Source: a virus. From it: DNA of 20,047 nucleotides. Positions 13,472 to 20,047 of the stretch are shown in pieces (positions within the stretch are counted from its first letter, which is position 1; each line of letters opens with the position of its first letter). The notes beneath the pieces are model-generated. The model had not been told where the DNA came from. It was given only the letters and a program-made list of their open reading frames with translations, and did no database searches. Location of the stretch: positions 1 through 20,047 of the IMG/VR virus record IMGVR_UViG_3300031673_000618; one strand, 5' to 3'. The translations under genes were made by a program, and so were the position numbers.

Positions 13472-15261
13472 CAATCACAGATATAAAAGTATATGATAAT
13501 AGTGGCTTATTGTGGAGTTTAGGAGATACTCCATTCTTATCTTTTGGCTCATTTGGTCAGAACATTAAGGTAGTTTCCAGGATAACAACATCAGCTGCTG
13601 TAAGTGGTAATCTTACTTTCGATGCTGCAATGTTTTCACCAACTGCATACGATTTCTATCCAAGTGATATTCACCCAGTTTATGGAAGTGCTGCTCGTGG
13701 GTTTATCCTTGATGTAACATCATTAGCCATTACCACACCAACACAAATGCTCACCTATGGCAATAATAACACCCATAACATTGGAACAGCCACAATTGAG
13801 ATTTTAGATGCCTCAAGGCAAGTATTTCAAATAGAGCATGAATTCAGTTTACTAAAGGATGTTAATGATTGGATGCATTCAAGCGACACAACAACATTAA
13901 ACAATGGCGATGCGTTGACTAGCTATGGAGATGCAACAACTATTTATGATGTCATTAAGTATTATAACATTTATGTATGGACAGCTGCAGAGCATGATGC
14001 TAATGGTGCTGGTTTGGCATTTAGTAGAGAAGGCGAATACAATAAAGGAACTGGAATTGTAAGTGATATTGAGATAGAATACTATGATGGTGCAACATTA
14101 AAGGATAGCCTTTTAAGTAATGTTGATACGACTGTAAGGGTTAAATTTGATGACTTTGATAGTTTAGCTTTTAGGGTTGATTTAGTTTTAGGCTCACAAG
14201 ATGTCCAAGCAGAAGCCAATGTGTCAAGAGATGAGCAATTGGGACTGCTTACATACACAACTACAACTATCACAACAATAGCTGGAACTGAAAAATACGC
14301 AGAGTTCACGATAAGCAAGTCAGACTTGGAGTTTAAGAATTACCAGATTATTGCTACTGTGAAAAACAATGCTAACAAAAGCACATCAAATGGATTTACT
14401 AGCAATTTAAAATTTAGCTTTACCGAATGTGTGCCAAGAATAGATGTGGATTGGAAATCATATTTAAAAACTAGAACAACAAGCAAGATTGATTGTGCTG
14501 GTTATGAACGTATGTGTGTTGAATTAACAATATGGCATGATACGTTCCCAACAGAAACACCACCATCTCCAAGCTATGAAGATTGTTTATCAAATCAACT
14601 TATAATCAATTCAACACTACTTGGATCTTTGCAAAAAATCACCATTCCTATTCTTGGTGAAAATCATATATTCACAAACAATAGTGGAACAATCACAAGC
14701 AACTTTACACAAGATGAGATTGAAAGTGGAACATCTAGTGGTAATGATTTTACAAAAATTAGAATATTCTTTAGAGTTGAAGAAAGCTACATAGGTCAAT
14801 TGACCACTTTAGATGCTACTTTGTATTCAATATTTAATCAAGTTTTAGTTGTCAATGGTGCATTAGTTCAAGTGCCTATGGTTAGTCATACAATCAATCA
14901 GCCTTTAGAGATTAGATGTGCTATCTATGAAAATGATAACCCATCAGCAGACATCACAGCATTAGATGTTTACGATGATGAGGGAAGAAAGTATGATGCC
15001 ATTTGTGATGATAGTGAATACATAGAATGCATTGCAGAAAGTTTAGTGGCTTATGATGTTCAAGCCTTGCTTGTTAATCCTAGCAATATAGAAGAAGAAG
15101 AACTATTTACATCCGTTCAAAGTGAATCATTCTTTGCTACTTTAACAAGTCCATACATCTATGATTTAGAGGGCGATTTCACAACTGCAAACAATTGCAA
15201 ATTTAAGGTGCAAAATATCAATTTAAATTACAATAAAATAATGGTAGTATGTTGCAAGTAA
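13468..15261 (+). CDS. Beta-rich tail protein, possible fibre/receptor-binding
   Basis: A 597-residue, Ser/Thr/Asn/Asp-rich protein with hardly any basic helices, predicted mainly beta with several Ig-like sections (for example IATVKNNANKSTSNGFTSN, and VDTTVRVKFDDFDSLAFRVD). Cysteines cluster in the second half (from about residue 325), and it ends in VVCCK. Coupled by an ATGA overlap to the hub-like gene. Such proteins in this position usually decorate the tail tip or contact the host surface. No collagen repeats, hydrolase motif or chaperone domain are seen, so whether it is a fibre, a distal tail protein or an adhesin is open. Confidence 0.55.
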   Translation: MTITDIKVYDNSGLLWSLGDTPFLSFGSFGQNIKVVSRITTSAAVSGNLTFDAAMFSPTAYDFYPSDIHPVYGSAARGFILDVTSLAITTPTQMLTYGNNNTHNIGTATIEILDASRQVFQIEHEFSLLKDVNDWMHSSDTTTLNNGDALTSYGDATTIYDVIKYYNIYVWTAAEHDANGAGLAFSREGEYNKGTGIVSDIEIEYYDGATLKDSLLSNVDTTVRVKFDDFDSLAFRVDLVLGSQDVQAEANVSRDEQLGLLTYTTTTITTIAGTEKYAEFTISKSDLEFKNYQIIATVKNNANKSTSNGFTSNLKFSFTECVPRIDVDWKSYLKTRTTSKIDCAGYERMCVELTIWHDTFPTETPPSPSYEDCLSNQLIINSTLLGSLQKITIPILGENHIFTNNSGTITSNFTQDEIESGTSSGNDFTKIRIFFRVEESYIGQLTTLDATLYSIFNQVLVVNGALVQVPMVSHTINQPLEIRCAIYENDNPSADITALDVYDDEGRKYDAICDDSEYIECIAESLVAYDVQALLVNPSNIEEEELFTSVQSESFFATLTSPYIYDLEGDFTTANNCKFKVQNINLNYNKIMVVCCK

Positions 15262-16091
15262 TAACAGACATAGACAATAGTTCAGACAGCTTTTTAAGCA
15301 CTAACACCAAGACAAGATATGTGAACTTTCCTGGTCAGATTTCATGTGGAGAGAACTATCCAACATTTGGCGAATGCACAAATTGTTCACCTTACTCACA
15401 CCCATTTGAAAGTAATAGTGTTATACCTATTCAATTCGCTTTAGGTAGTTACAATTTTAGTGATGTCACAGCTGCCAAAGTTCAACTAATAGATGAAAGC
15501 CAAGCAATCATCAAAGAATCTGATTATATCGCTGTAACAAATAACATTGACATAGTAAGCAATTTATGGTCAGAAGTAGAAGGACTAAGATTGACCATTA
15601 ATTTTAGACCAAGCAATTTCACCAATCAAGTATTTTATGTAAGAGGTGTTTTTACGATTGATGGGGTTGACCTTGAATTCACATCACAAGCATATTGCAG
15701 ACAGAGGTGTGAAGATTTATTGAAGATTAGTAGTCAATACCGAGATAATGCATTGGATTGTTTAGGTGCGTTTTATGATGGCACATATGTAAACAACATC
15801 TATCTAAACACAGACATGGAATTAAGCGAGTTTGAGATGAATGATGTGGCATACAATAGTCAAGGTCAAAAGACCTATGCTAAAAATTGGGATGCCTACA
15901 CGATTAAAGCAGTATTAAATGAAACAGCTGCCAAACATCTTAAAGCTGTCTTACAAGGCACAAACATCATGGTCAATGGCAAAAGCTATTTTAACACAGC
16001 ATTATTTGAAAAGAATAACACTAGTAGTGGCTTGTGGATTGTTGAAGTGACCTTATACCAACAATGCGAAAGTGATATAAAGAGGTGCTAA
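15249..16091 (+). CDS. Cys-rich tail-associated structural protein
   Basis: A 280-residue protein starting 13 bases before the previous stop. It has eight cysteines, mostly paired: SCGENYPTFGECTNC near residues 32-45, YCRQRC near 150, DCLGAFYDGTY, and QQCESDIKRC at the end. It is otherwise beta-rich (VIPIQFALGSYNFSDV, TNQVFYVRGVFTIDG). Paired cysteines in a virion protein suggest disulphides or metal binding. It closes the tail-tip block before the promoter at 16113. Family not recognised; minor tail protein by position. Confidence 0.55.
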   Translation: MLQVITDIDNSSDSFLSTNTKTRYVNFPGQISCGENYPTFGECTNCSPYSHPFESNSVIPIQFALGSYNFSDVTAAKVQLIDESQAIIKESDYIAVTNNIDIVSNLWSEVEGLRLTINFRPSNFTNQVFYVRGVFTIDGVDLEFTSQAYCRQRCEDLLKISSQYRDNALDCLGAFYDGTYVNNIYLNTDMELSEFEMNDVAYNSQGQKTYAKNWDAYTIKAVLNETAAKHLKAVLQGTNIMVNGKSYFNTALFEKNNTSSGLWIVEVTLYQQCESDIKRC

Positions 16092-16112
16092 AAAGTACGT
16101 TTAAAAATTGTT

Positions 16113-16120
16113 TATCTTTG
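16113..16120 (+). promoter_or_regulatory. Promoter -7 box TATCTTTG for head block
   Basis: A perfect TATCTTTG box lies in the gap after the Cys-rich tail gene, 13 bases before the ATG at 16134. No clear -33 box is visible. It would drive the small gene, the tail-tube-like gene, portal and MuF-type gene. Confidence 0.6.
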
Positions 16121-16133
16121 TGAAAATTGAATT

Positions 16134-16298
16134 ATGAAAGTATATGATACTTGGAATAATAGTAAAGAGGTGAGTAAAAGTAAAGAGCAATTTGATATTG
16201 CTAATAAACTTTATCCAGAGAGATTTTTGACATCAAAACCACAGACCGATTTACCAAAGAAAAAGAAAGAAAAAAAAGAAGCTGAAGAAGCTGAATAG
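16134..16298 (+). CDS. Small lysine/glutamate-tailed hypothetical protein
   Basis: A 54-residue ORF. The N-terminal half (MKVYDTWNNSKEVSKSKEQF, then DIANKLYPERFLTSKPQ) looks folded or helical; the C-terminal 16 residues are a Lys run then Glu/Ala repeats (KKKKEKKEAEEAE). It follows a perfect promoter box with a very short leader, and ends 54 bases before the next gene, where nothing but an AT-rich leader is seen. It resembles the small leading genes often found at the start of phage head operons, but I recognise no family. Confidence 0.6.
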   Translation: MKVYDTWNNSKEVSKSKEQFDIANKLYPERFLTSKPQTDLPKKKKEKKEAEEAE

Positions 16299-16352
16299 AT
16301 AATACAATGTCAATCCAAAATTGAATTTGTTAACAATTAAAATTTATTAAAA

Positions 16353-16931
16353 ATGGCATTATGTGCAACATCTTGTGCAGTTAACGTTCCAGTTTTTCCC
16401 AACGCTGGCTGCGAAATAGAAACAAGAAAAAGTGGGATACAATATTTAGGATTGATTAAATGTGACTATTTGTTTAGTGACATTACCGATCCGACTGAAT
16501 GGGCAACTGCTGTAACAGCTAACCAAGTCCATATCACGACTGAAGGAATTGGTGCAAAACCAGAGACCACAAAAGTAAGTCAAAAATTATCAAGCTGTAG
16601 ACCAGAGCAAAAAGTAGGTGAAACACACACAGTTACTTTCAGAACTTATGGTGTAGATACAGCTACCAATACTGACTTTGCCATTCATAACACAGCAAAG
16701 AACAATTTAGGTGCATACCGATTGTTTTGGATAGGTTGTGATGGCTTATTTTATGTACATCCAGATTACGCATCAGAAAGTGCTGGATTCCAAGTTTCTG
16801 AAAACAAATGGGATTACATTATGAATGAAGATTCTAATGAGCCTGCTTTTTACGATATTGAGGTGTCTTTTGACTTTATCGGTATTGTTGGAGGTATTGC
16901 GTTACCAGGTGTTTTAGATGAGTTAGCATAA
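16353..16931 (+). CDS. Putative major tail tube-like structural protein
   Basis: A 192-residue beta-rich protein with six cysteines, three of them near the N-terminus (CATSC and NAGC within the first 20 residues). The middle (HTVTFRTYGVDTATNTDFAI, then GAYRLFWIGCDGLFYV) and the C-terminal FYDIEVSFDFIGIVGGIALP resemble tail tube subunits, which assemble as beta-barrel rings. Size fits tube proteins (about 150-250 residues). It lies directly before the portal, an unusual place; a capsid-associated or decoration protein is the alternative. No signal peptide. The call is by composition and size only. Confidence 0.5.
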   Translation: MALCATSCAVNVPVFPNAGCEIETRKSGIQYLGLIKCDYLFSDITDPTEWATAVTANQVHITTEGIGAKPETTKVSQKLSSCRPEQKVGETHTVTFRTYGVDTATNTDFAIHNTAKNNLGAYRLFWIGCDGLFYVHPDYASESAGFQVSENKWDYIMNEDSNEPAFYDIEVSFDFIGIVGGIALPGVLDELA

Positions 16932-16943
16932 GATAAAAATTAG

Positions 16944-18884
16944 ATGGATTACATTTTTGATAAAATAGATACTATCACTAGTTCTATTCCTACCAAACAA
17001 TGGGAAAAGGCTAGTGATAAAATCTTGTTACATACAAGAGGCAAAGGTCTTGCTGAGTTATTACACAAGTATAGACCTAATGAGCCAAAAGACATAACCG
17101 AATATAGAACTAACAATAGCTATCTTTATACTAGAGATAGCTTTATAAAGGCTATTGATGCCTTTAAAAAGTCTGTGCGTTCTGTTGGTTTGTCTTATGA
17201 TGTACAAGAAGAACTTGAACAAGTATTGGCTAATAAAAGGATAAACACACCTTTAGGCACATACTCAATTGTTCAATATCTTATATCTGTTTTTCAAGAA
17301 GTAGTTGAATATCCAAACGCACATCTAGTTTGGTTACCTATAAACCCAGATTTAAATGCTGAATATAACCCACCGAATCATCCTATGGGTGTTGAAGGGT
17401 TTAATGTTCAGTTAGATTTTGAGCCTTACATAGCTAAAGATGTTCTTTATTTTGATGCACATTGCACAATATGGAATCATGGCAAATGGAAGTTTAGACA
17501 CAATGGCAAAGTTCAAAGTGCAAAGTATTACATGGGAGTTGATCCGAGTGGATTTTATAGATACATACCAATAGGATACAAGAATGGAAAGTTAAAGTAT
17601 GTTACCGAAGAATACTATGTGCCAGATAATGGTTTAGGGTTTAGAACAACAAGACCATTGGGTGGTGATTTAAGTAGTGTTGAAGTAATGGGTGAAGATT
17701 TCCAATACTTTGAAAGTTATCTGGCAAACGCTGCTGAGTATGGCAAGGATTTCTTATCATCTTATAGTGATGCCAAAGCTGTTCAAATCAAAAATTCTTA
17801 TCCTTTAAGAGTTTTTAATGAATCAATTTGTGGAAGTTGCAATGGTCAAGGTTATAGAACAATCAAAGGCGAGGATACAGATTGCTTAGATTGCAATGGT
17901 AGTGGTAAAATGTTTACTACATCACCATATGGAGATATTCAAAGAAAGCCAACTGGAAGGAGAGATGATAACGGAAAAAGCACTCCATTTGTAGAGTATT
18001 ATTCTAGTGGATCGGAATTGCTAGAGTTCAACATGAATCATTGTTTTAATACATTACTGCCAAAAGTGGATGATGCATTATGCTTGAACTATGTTAGAAC
18101 TGCACAAAGTGGAACAGCAAAAGAAGAAGATAAAGAGTGCTATTATGCACTAATGGAAAAGATTGTGGGCAACTACATTGAGATGCTAGAATTTAGTTTA
18201 AAGGCTATTCAAAACATTATCATATACGATAAAGCCGACCATAGGAGAGTTCGTGTCTATTCCATTAGAAGTGTAAGAAGTGCAAACACATTTGATTTTA
18301 TTAAAGAGATTAGCCAATTAAATTCAAGTACATTGCCTAGCCAAATGAAGTCAGCAATAACAAAACAATATTTAGCAGACATTAAGAGTGACATTGAAAG
18401 AAAGACTTTGGGTGTTATTCTTGACTATGATGTGCTGTATGGAAAGACTGAGGCTGACATATTAAGCCTATCAGCTGCAATAGATAGTCCAATCACCAAA
18501 CAAGATATGGAGTTCCATTTGCGAGGTATAGTGACCTTAAATGAATTGGCACAAAAGTATGGTGATGAATATGTGCGAAAAACTAATGCAGAATTGTATG
18601 GTGAGGTTGTATCCATTATAAACCCACAAGCAATAGATCTAAGTGATATTAGTGCAGTTGTAGAAACTAAGATAGATATAGAAGCCGAAGCAAAAGCCAA
18701 ACTTAAGGGAACTGTTGGTGGAGTTCAAGGTATTATCTCAATCAATCAAGCAGTTGCACAAGGTCAAATGACAGAAGCAAGTGCAGAAAAACTATTGCAA
18801 GAGATTTATGGATTTAGTCCAGAGGTGTCATCAGCATTAATTGAAAAAGTACCTAATGGAGAAATTCGCCCAACTAAAGGATGA
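16944..18884 (+). CDS. Portal-like protein with DnaJ-type zinc knuckles
   Basis: A 646-residue protein just before a MuF-type gene, the standard partner order portal then MuF. The N-terminal and middle parts are mixed alpha/beta (YPNAHLVWLPINPDLNAEYN, VDPSGFYRYIPIGY). Helical sections from about 400 on, with KTEADILSLSAAIDSPITKQ (where portals have a helix-rich stem/wing region) and a C-terminal VAQGQMTEASAEKLLQEIYG, fit portal C-termini. Unusual: residues 296-321 carry two exact CxxCxGxG units, CGSCNGQG and CLDCNGSG, as in the DnaJ zinc-binding domain. It probably forms the dodecameric ring through which TerL pumps DNA; the assignment is inferred from context and helix pattern, not a signature. 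Confidence 0.65.
   Translation: MDYIFDKIDTITSSIPTKQWEKASDKILLHTRGKGLAELLHKYRPNEPKDITEYRTNNSYLYTRDSFIKAIDAFKKSVRSVGLSYDVQEELEQVLANKRINTPLGTYSIVQYLISVFQEVVEYPNAHLVWLPINPDLNAEYNPPNHPMGVEGFNVQLDFEPYIAKDVLYFDAHCTIWNHGKWKFRHNGKVQSAKYYMGVDPSGFYRYIPIGYKNGKLKYVTEEYYVPDNGLGFRTTRPLGGDLSSVEVMGEDFQYFESYLANAAEYGKDFLSSYSDAKAVQIKNSYPLRVFNESICGSCNGQGYRTIKGEDTDCLDCNGSGKMFTTSPYGDIQRKPTGRRDDNGKSTPFVEYYSSGSELLEFNMNHCFNTLLPKVDDALCLNYVRTAQSGTAKEEDKECYYALMEKIVGNYIEMLEFSLKAIQNIIIYDKADHRRVRVYSIRSVRSANTFDFIKEISQLNSSTLPSQMKSAITKQYLADIKSDIERKTLGVILDYDVLYGKTEADILSLSAAIDSPITKQDMEFHLRGIVTLNELAQKYGDEYVRKTNAELYGEVVSIINPQAIDLSDISAVVETKIDIEAEAKAKLKGTVGGVQGIISINQAVAQGQMTEASAEKLLQEIYGFSPEVSSALIEKVPNGEIRPTKG
17829..17906 (+). other. 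Two DnaJ-type CxxCxGxG zinc motifs in portal gene
   Basis: Codons 296-303 (CGSCNGQG) and 314-321 (CLDCNGSG) give four cysteines spaced C-x2-C-x14-C-x2-C, enough for one tetrahedral zinc site. DnaJ itself has four such units, in two zinc sites; here only one pair is present. Confidence 0.8.
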
Positions 18885-19683
18885 TTATATTGAAGAAGTA
18901 GCAAGTCAATTCAATAAAAATCTGATAAATGTAGAAAAGGAACTAGCCAAAGAGTTGAACAAGTTGGTTGGCTCTTACTATGGCCGTAATCTTAGTGTAC
19001 CAGATAAAGCAAGATTAATCAATGAAATCACAAACAAGCTAAACAATCTAATCTTAAAAAGCGATTACAAGAGTGCTGTTGATGATTACTTAGTAAGTTT
19101 TGATGAGATAAACAATCTGCAAAAATCACTACAAAAAGAAGTCAATGGTATATCATTAAGGAAAGTTCCTTTAAATGATTACAAAAAGGCTCAGATAGAC
19201 ATTGTCAAAAACAATCTTTTAAAGAATGGTGTAAGTGGTAAATTTACCGAGCCAATCAAAGAAATCCTAACAAGAAATGTTTTGATAGGCACAAGCCTGG
19301 AAGATGCTAGAGGTATACTTGAAGAATATGTTTTGGGTGATGGTGGTTTAGGTATTTTACAGAGAAACATTGGTCAAGTAGCAAATGATACTTTAAGGCA
19401 ATATGATGGTGCTATTAATGGAGTTATCAAAGACAAGTATGGAATGACTAAAATTGCATATGTAAATTCAAACATAGACACGACAAGAGGACAATGTCTT
19501 TATTGGACTAGCTTTGAATTTTTGACTGATGAGCAATTACAAAGTGAAATACCAATAGCAAATGCTGGTGGAACACTAGGTGGTTTTAAATGTAGTGGGA
19601 TGATTCAAGGTACTGACTTTAACAATTTTACAGCAAACAGAGGTGGCTATAATTGCCGACATGAAGCAATACCAATCTACTAG
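18856..19683 (+). CDS. MuF-like phage head morphogenesis / minor head protein
   Basis: 275 residues from the ATG at 18856 (MEKFAQLKDD); an upstream in-frame TTG at 18841 is less likely. The N-terminal two thirds are helical and charged. The C-terminus (about 195-275) has the SPP1 gp7/Mu gpF pattern: NSNIDTTRGQCLYWTSFEF, an Ala/Gly-rich connector, and the end NRGGYNCRHEAIPIY, matching the conserved C-terminal Asn-Cys-Arg-His region of MuF proteins. These proteins bind the portal inside the prohead and may be injected. It overlaps the portal gene by 29 bases. No toxin domain is fused to the end. Confidence 0.8.
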   Translation: MEKFAQLKDDYIEEVASQFNKNLINVEKELAKELNKLVGSYYGRNLSVPDKARLINEITNKLNNLILKSDYKSAVDDYLVSFDEINNLQKSLQKEVNGISLRKVPLNDYKKAQIDIVKNNLLKNGVSGKFTEPIKEILTRNVLIGTSLEDARGILEEYVLGDGGLGILQRNIGQVANDTLRQYDGAINGVIKDKYGMTKIAYVNSNIDTTRGQCLYWTSFEFLTDEQLQSEIPIANAGGTLGGFKCSGMIQGTDFNNFTANRGGYNCRHEAIPIY

Positions 19684-19715
19684 TTTTTGCTTAAAATATG
19701 CATTTCTATTTTTTG

Positions 19716-19723
19716 TATCTTTG
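19716..19723 (+). promoter_or_regulatory. Promoter -7 box TATCTTTG
   Basis: A perfect TATCTTTG box follows the MuF-type gene. TTTG at 19686-19689 is 26 bases upstream, longer than the usual spacing. The GTG at 19728 would be only five bases beyond the box, which argues for a leaderless start or a later start codon for the next gene. Confidence 0.55.
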
Positions 19724-19787
19724 AAAAGTGGAATTTTTGATATTATCAGCACTAGCACAAGAAACAGCAACTAATCATTTAATATCT

Positions 19788-19934
19788 ATGAGTGATGTTG
19801 ACTTTTTAGATTGGCTTTCTTTGGGTAGTGTAGAATCCATTGAATATGCCTTAGAGCATTTTGAAGAAATGGATAGCGTAGAAGGATATTTAAAGTGTGC
19901 TATCATAAGAGATTACTTAAAGGTTATATCATAA
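19788..19934 (+). CDS. Small acidic hypothetical protein
   Basis: Starting at the ATG at 19788 the product is 48 residues, MSDVDFLDWLSLGSVESIEY onward, acidic and helical, ending in IIRDYLKVIS. The frame is also open upstream to a GTG at 19728 (68 residues, with a more hydrophobic N-terminal EFLILSALAQ), but that codon is immediately next to the promoter box, so it could only be used by a leaderless transcript. Codon use is like its neighbours. No family is recognised; perhaps a head accessory factor such as a scaffold-related protein, based on location after the MuF-type gene. Confidence 0.5.
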   Translation: MSDVDFLDWLSLGSVESIEYALEHFEEMDSVEGYLKCAIIRDYLKVIS

Positions 19935-19961
19935 TGTCAATTGAATTGAAATGAATTAAAA

Positions 19962-20047
19962 ATGGAATGTTACAACAATTATATAGGGATTAAATCATGT
20001 GGAGATTCCACATCCACAAGTGGCAAGTTTTTGGAAGATATAGGCAT
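19962..20047 (+). CDS. Hypothetical structural protein, 3'-truncated by window edge
   Basis: An ATG at 19962 opens a frame that runs off the window end with 28 full codons seen. The start MECYNNYIGIKSCGDSTSTS followed by GKFLEDIG resembles, from memory, small phage structural proteins of Bacteroidota prophages that begin with a Tyr-Ile-Gly-(I/V)-x-x-Cys-Gly motif and a Ser-Gly-x-(F/Y) motif. It has an A-rich leader (ATTAAAA). Too little is visible for a functional call. Confidence 0.5.
   Translation, partial: MECYNNYIGIKSCGDSTSTSGKFLEDIG

Noticed and set aside
16085-16098. Hairpin GTGCT/AGTAC after the Cys-rich tail gene as terminator
   Set aside because: Only five pairs with one G-U and no continuous T tract; too weak to call.
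16327-16336. Palindrome TTGTTAACAA before the tube-like gene as operator
   Set aside because: A 10-base AT-rich palindrome is expected by chance in such DNA, and no second copy was noticed.
18841-18855. TTG start for the MuF-type protein
   Set aside because: Adds five residues only; ATG at 18856 is a better start and the overlap with the portal gene stays plausible.
1-20047. tRNA genes, CRISPR arrays, retroelements, integrase or attachment sites
   Set aside because: I looked for cloverleaf-like segments, regular spacer repeats, reverse transcriptase and integrase motifs and saw none; absence by eye is not a search result.

Overview
This window looks like part of a tailed (siphovirus-type) bacteriophage or prophage of a Bacteroidota host, probably a flavobacterium-like one. 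The host guess rests on four things: AT-rich DNA, an almost complete lack of Shine-Dalgarno sites, A-rich translation leaders, and six TAnnTTTG boxes (the Bacteroidota -7 promoter element), all in intergenic gaps. Every convincing gene is on the + strand. No integrase, repressor, tRNA, CRISPR array, insertion sequence or host gene is visible, so integrated prophage versus free phage cannot be decided.

Left part (1 to about 6230) is an early/replication-recombination module: a 5'-truncated gene, a winged-helix-like protein, small unknown genes, then a promoter and a strongly structured RNA leader ahead of a replisome-organiser-like protein (1412-2125). Next come a possible helicase-loader-type protein, two short cytosine-C5 DNA methyltransferase homologues, a stand-alone DnaA domain-IV-like protein, a small two-helix membrane protein, a NinG/Rap-like recombinase, a PD-(D/E)XK-type nuclease and a small protein with an SSB-like C-terminal tip. 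A rho-independent terminator (6195-6226) closes the module.

Right part (about 6238 to 20047) is the packaging and virion module, split into blocks that each start with a TAnnTTTG promoter: terS-like/terL (6442-8141); tail assembly chaperone with a probable -1 frameshift product (8428-9152) and a small gene; tape measure, hub-like protein and two beta-rich tail proteins (9408-16091); a small gene, a tail-tube-like protein, the portal and a MuF-type head protein (16134-19683); and two small genes at the right edge, the last one cut by the window end. Tail genes come before portal and MuF genes, which reverses the usual terminase-portal-capsid-tail order; the major capsid protein is presumably just beyond the window.

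The most notable observations are: a pseudoknot-capable leader with two alternative pairing partners upstream of the replication gene; an in-phase A_AAA_AAA slippery site giving a fused chaperone product directly upstream of the tape measure; a portal protein carrying two DnaJ-type CxxCxGxG zinc knuckles; a NinG protein that has lost most of its core zinc cysteines; and an identical A/C-rich leader reused in front of several replication genes.
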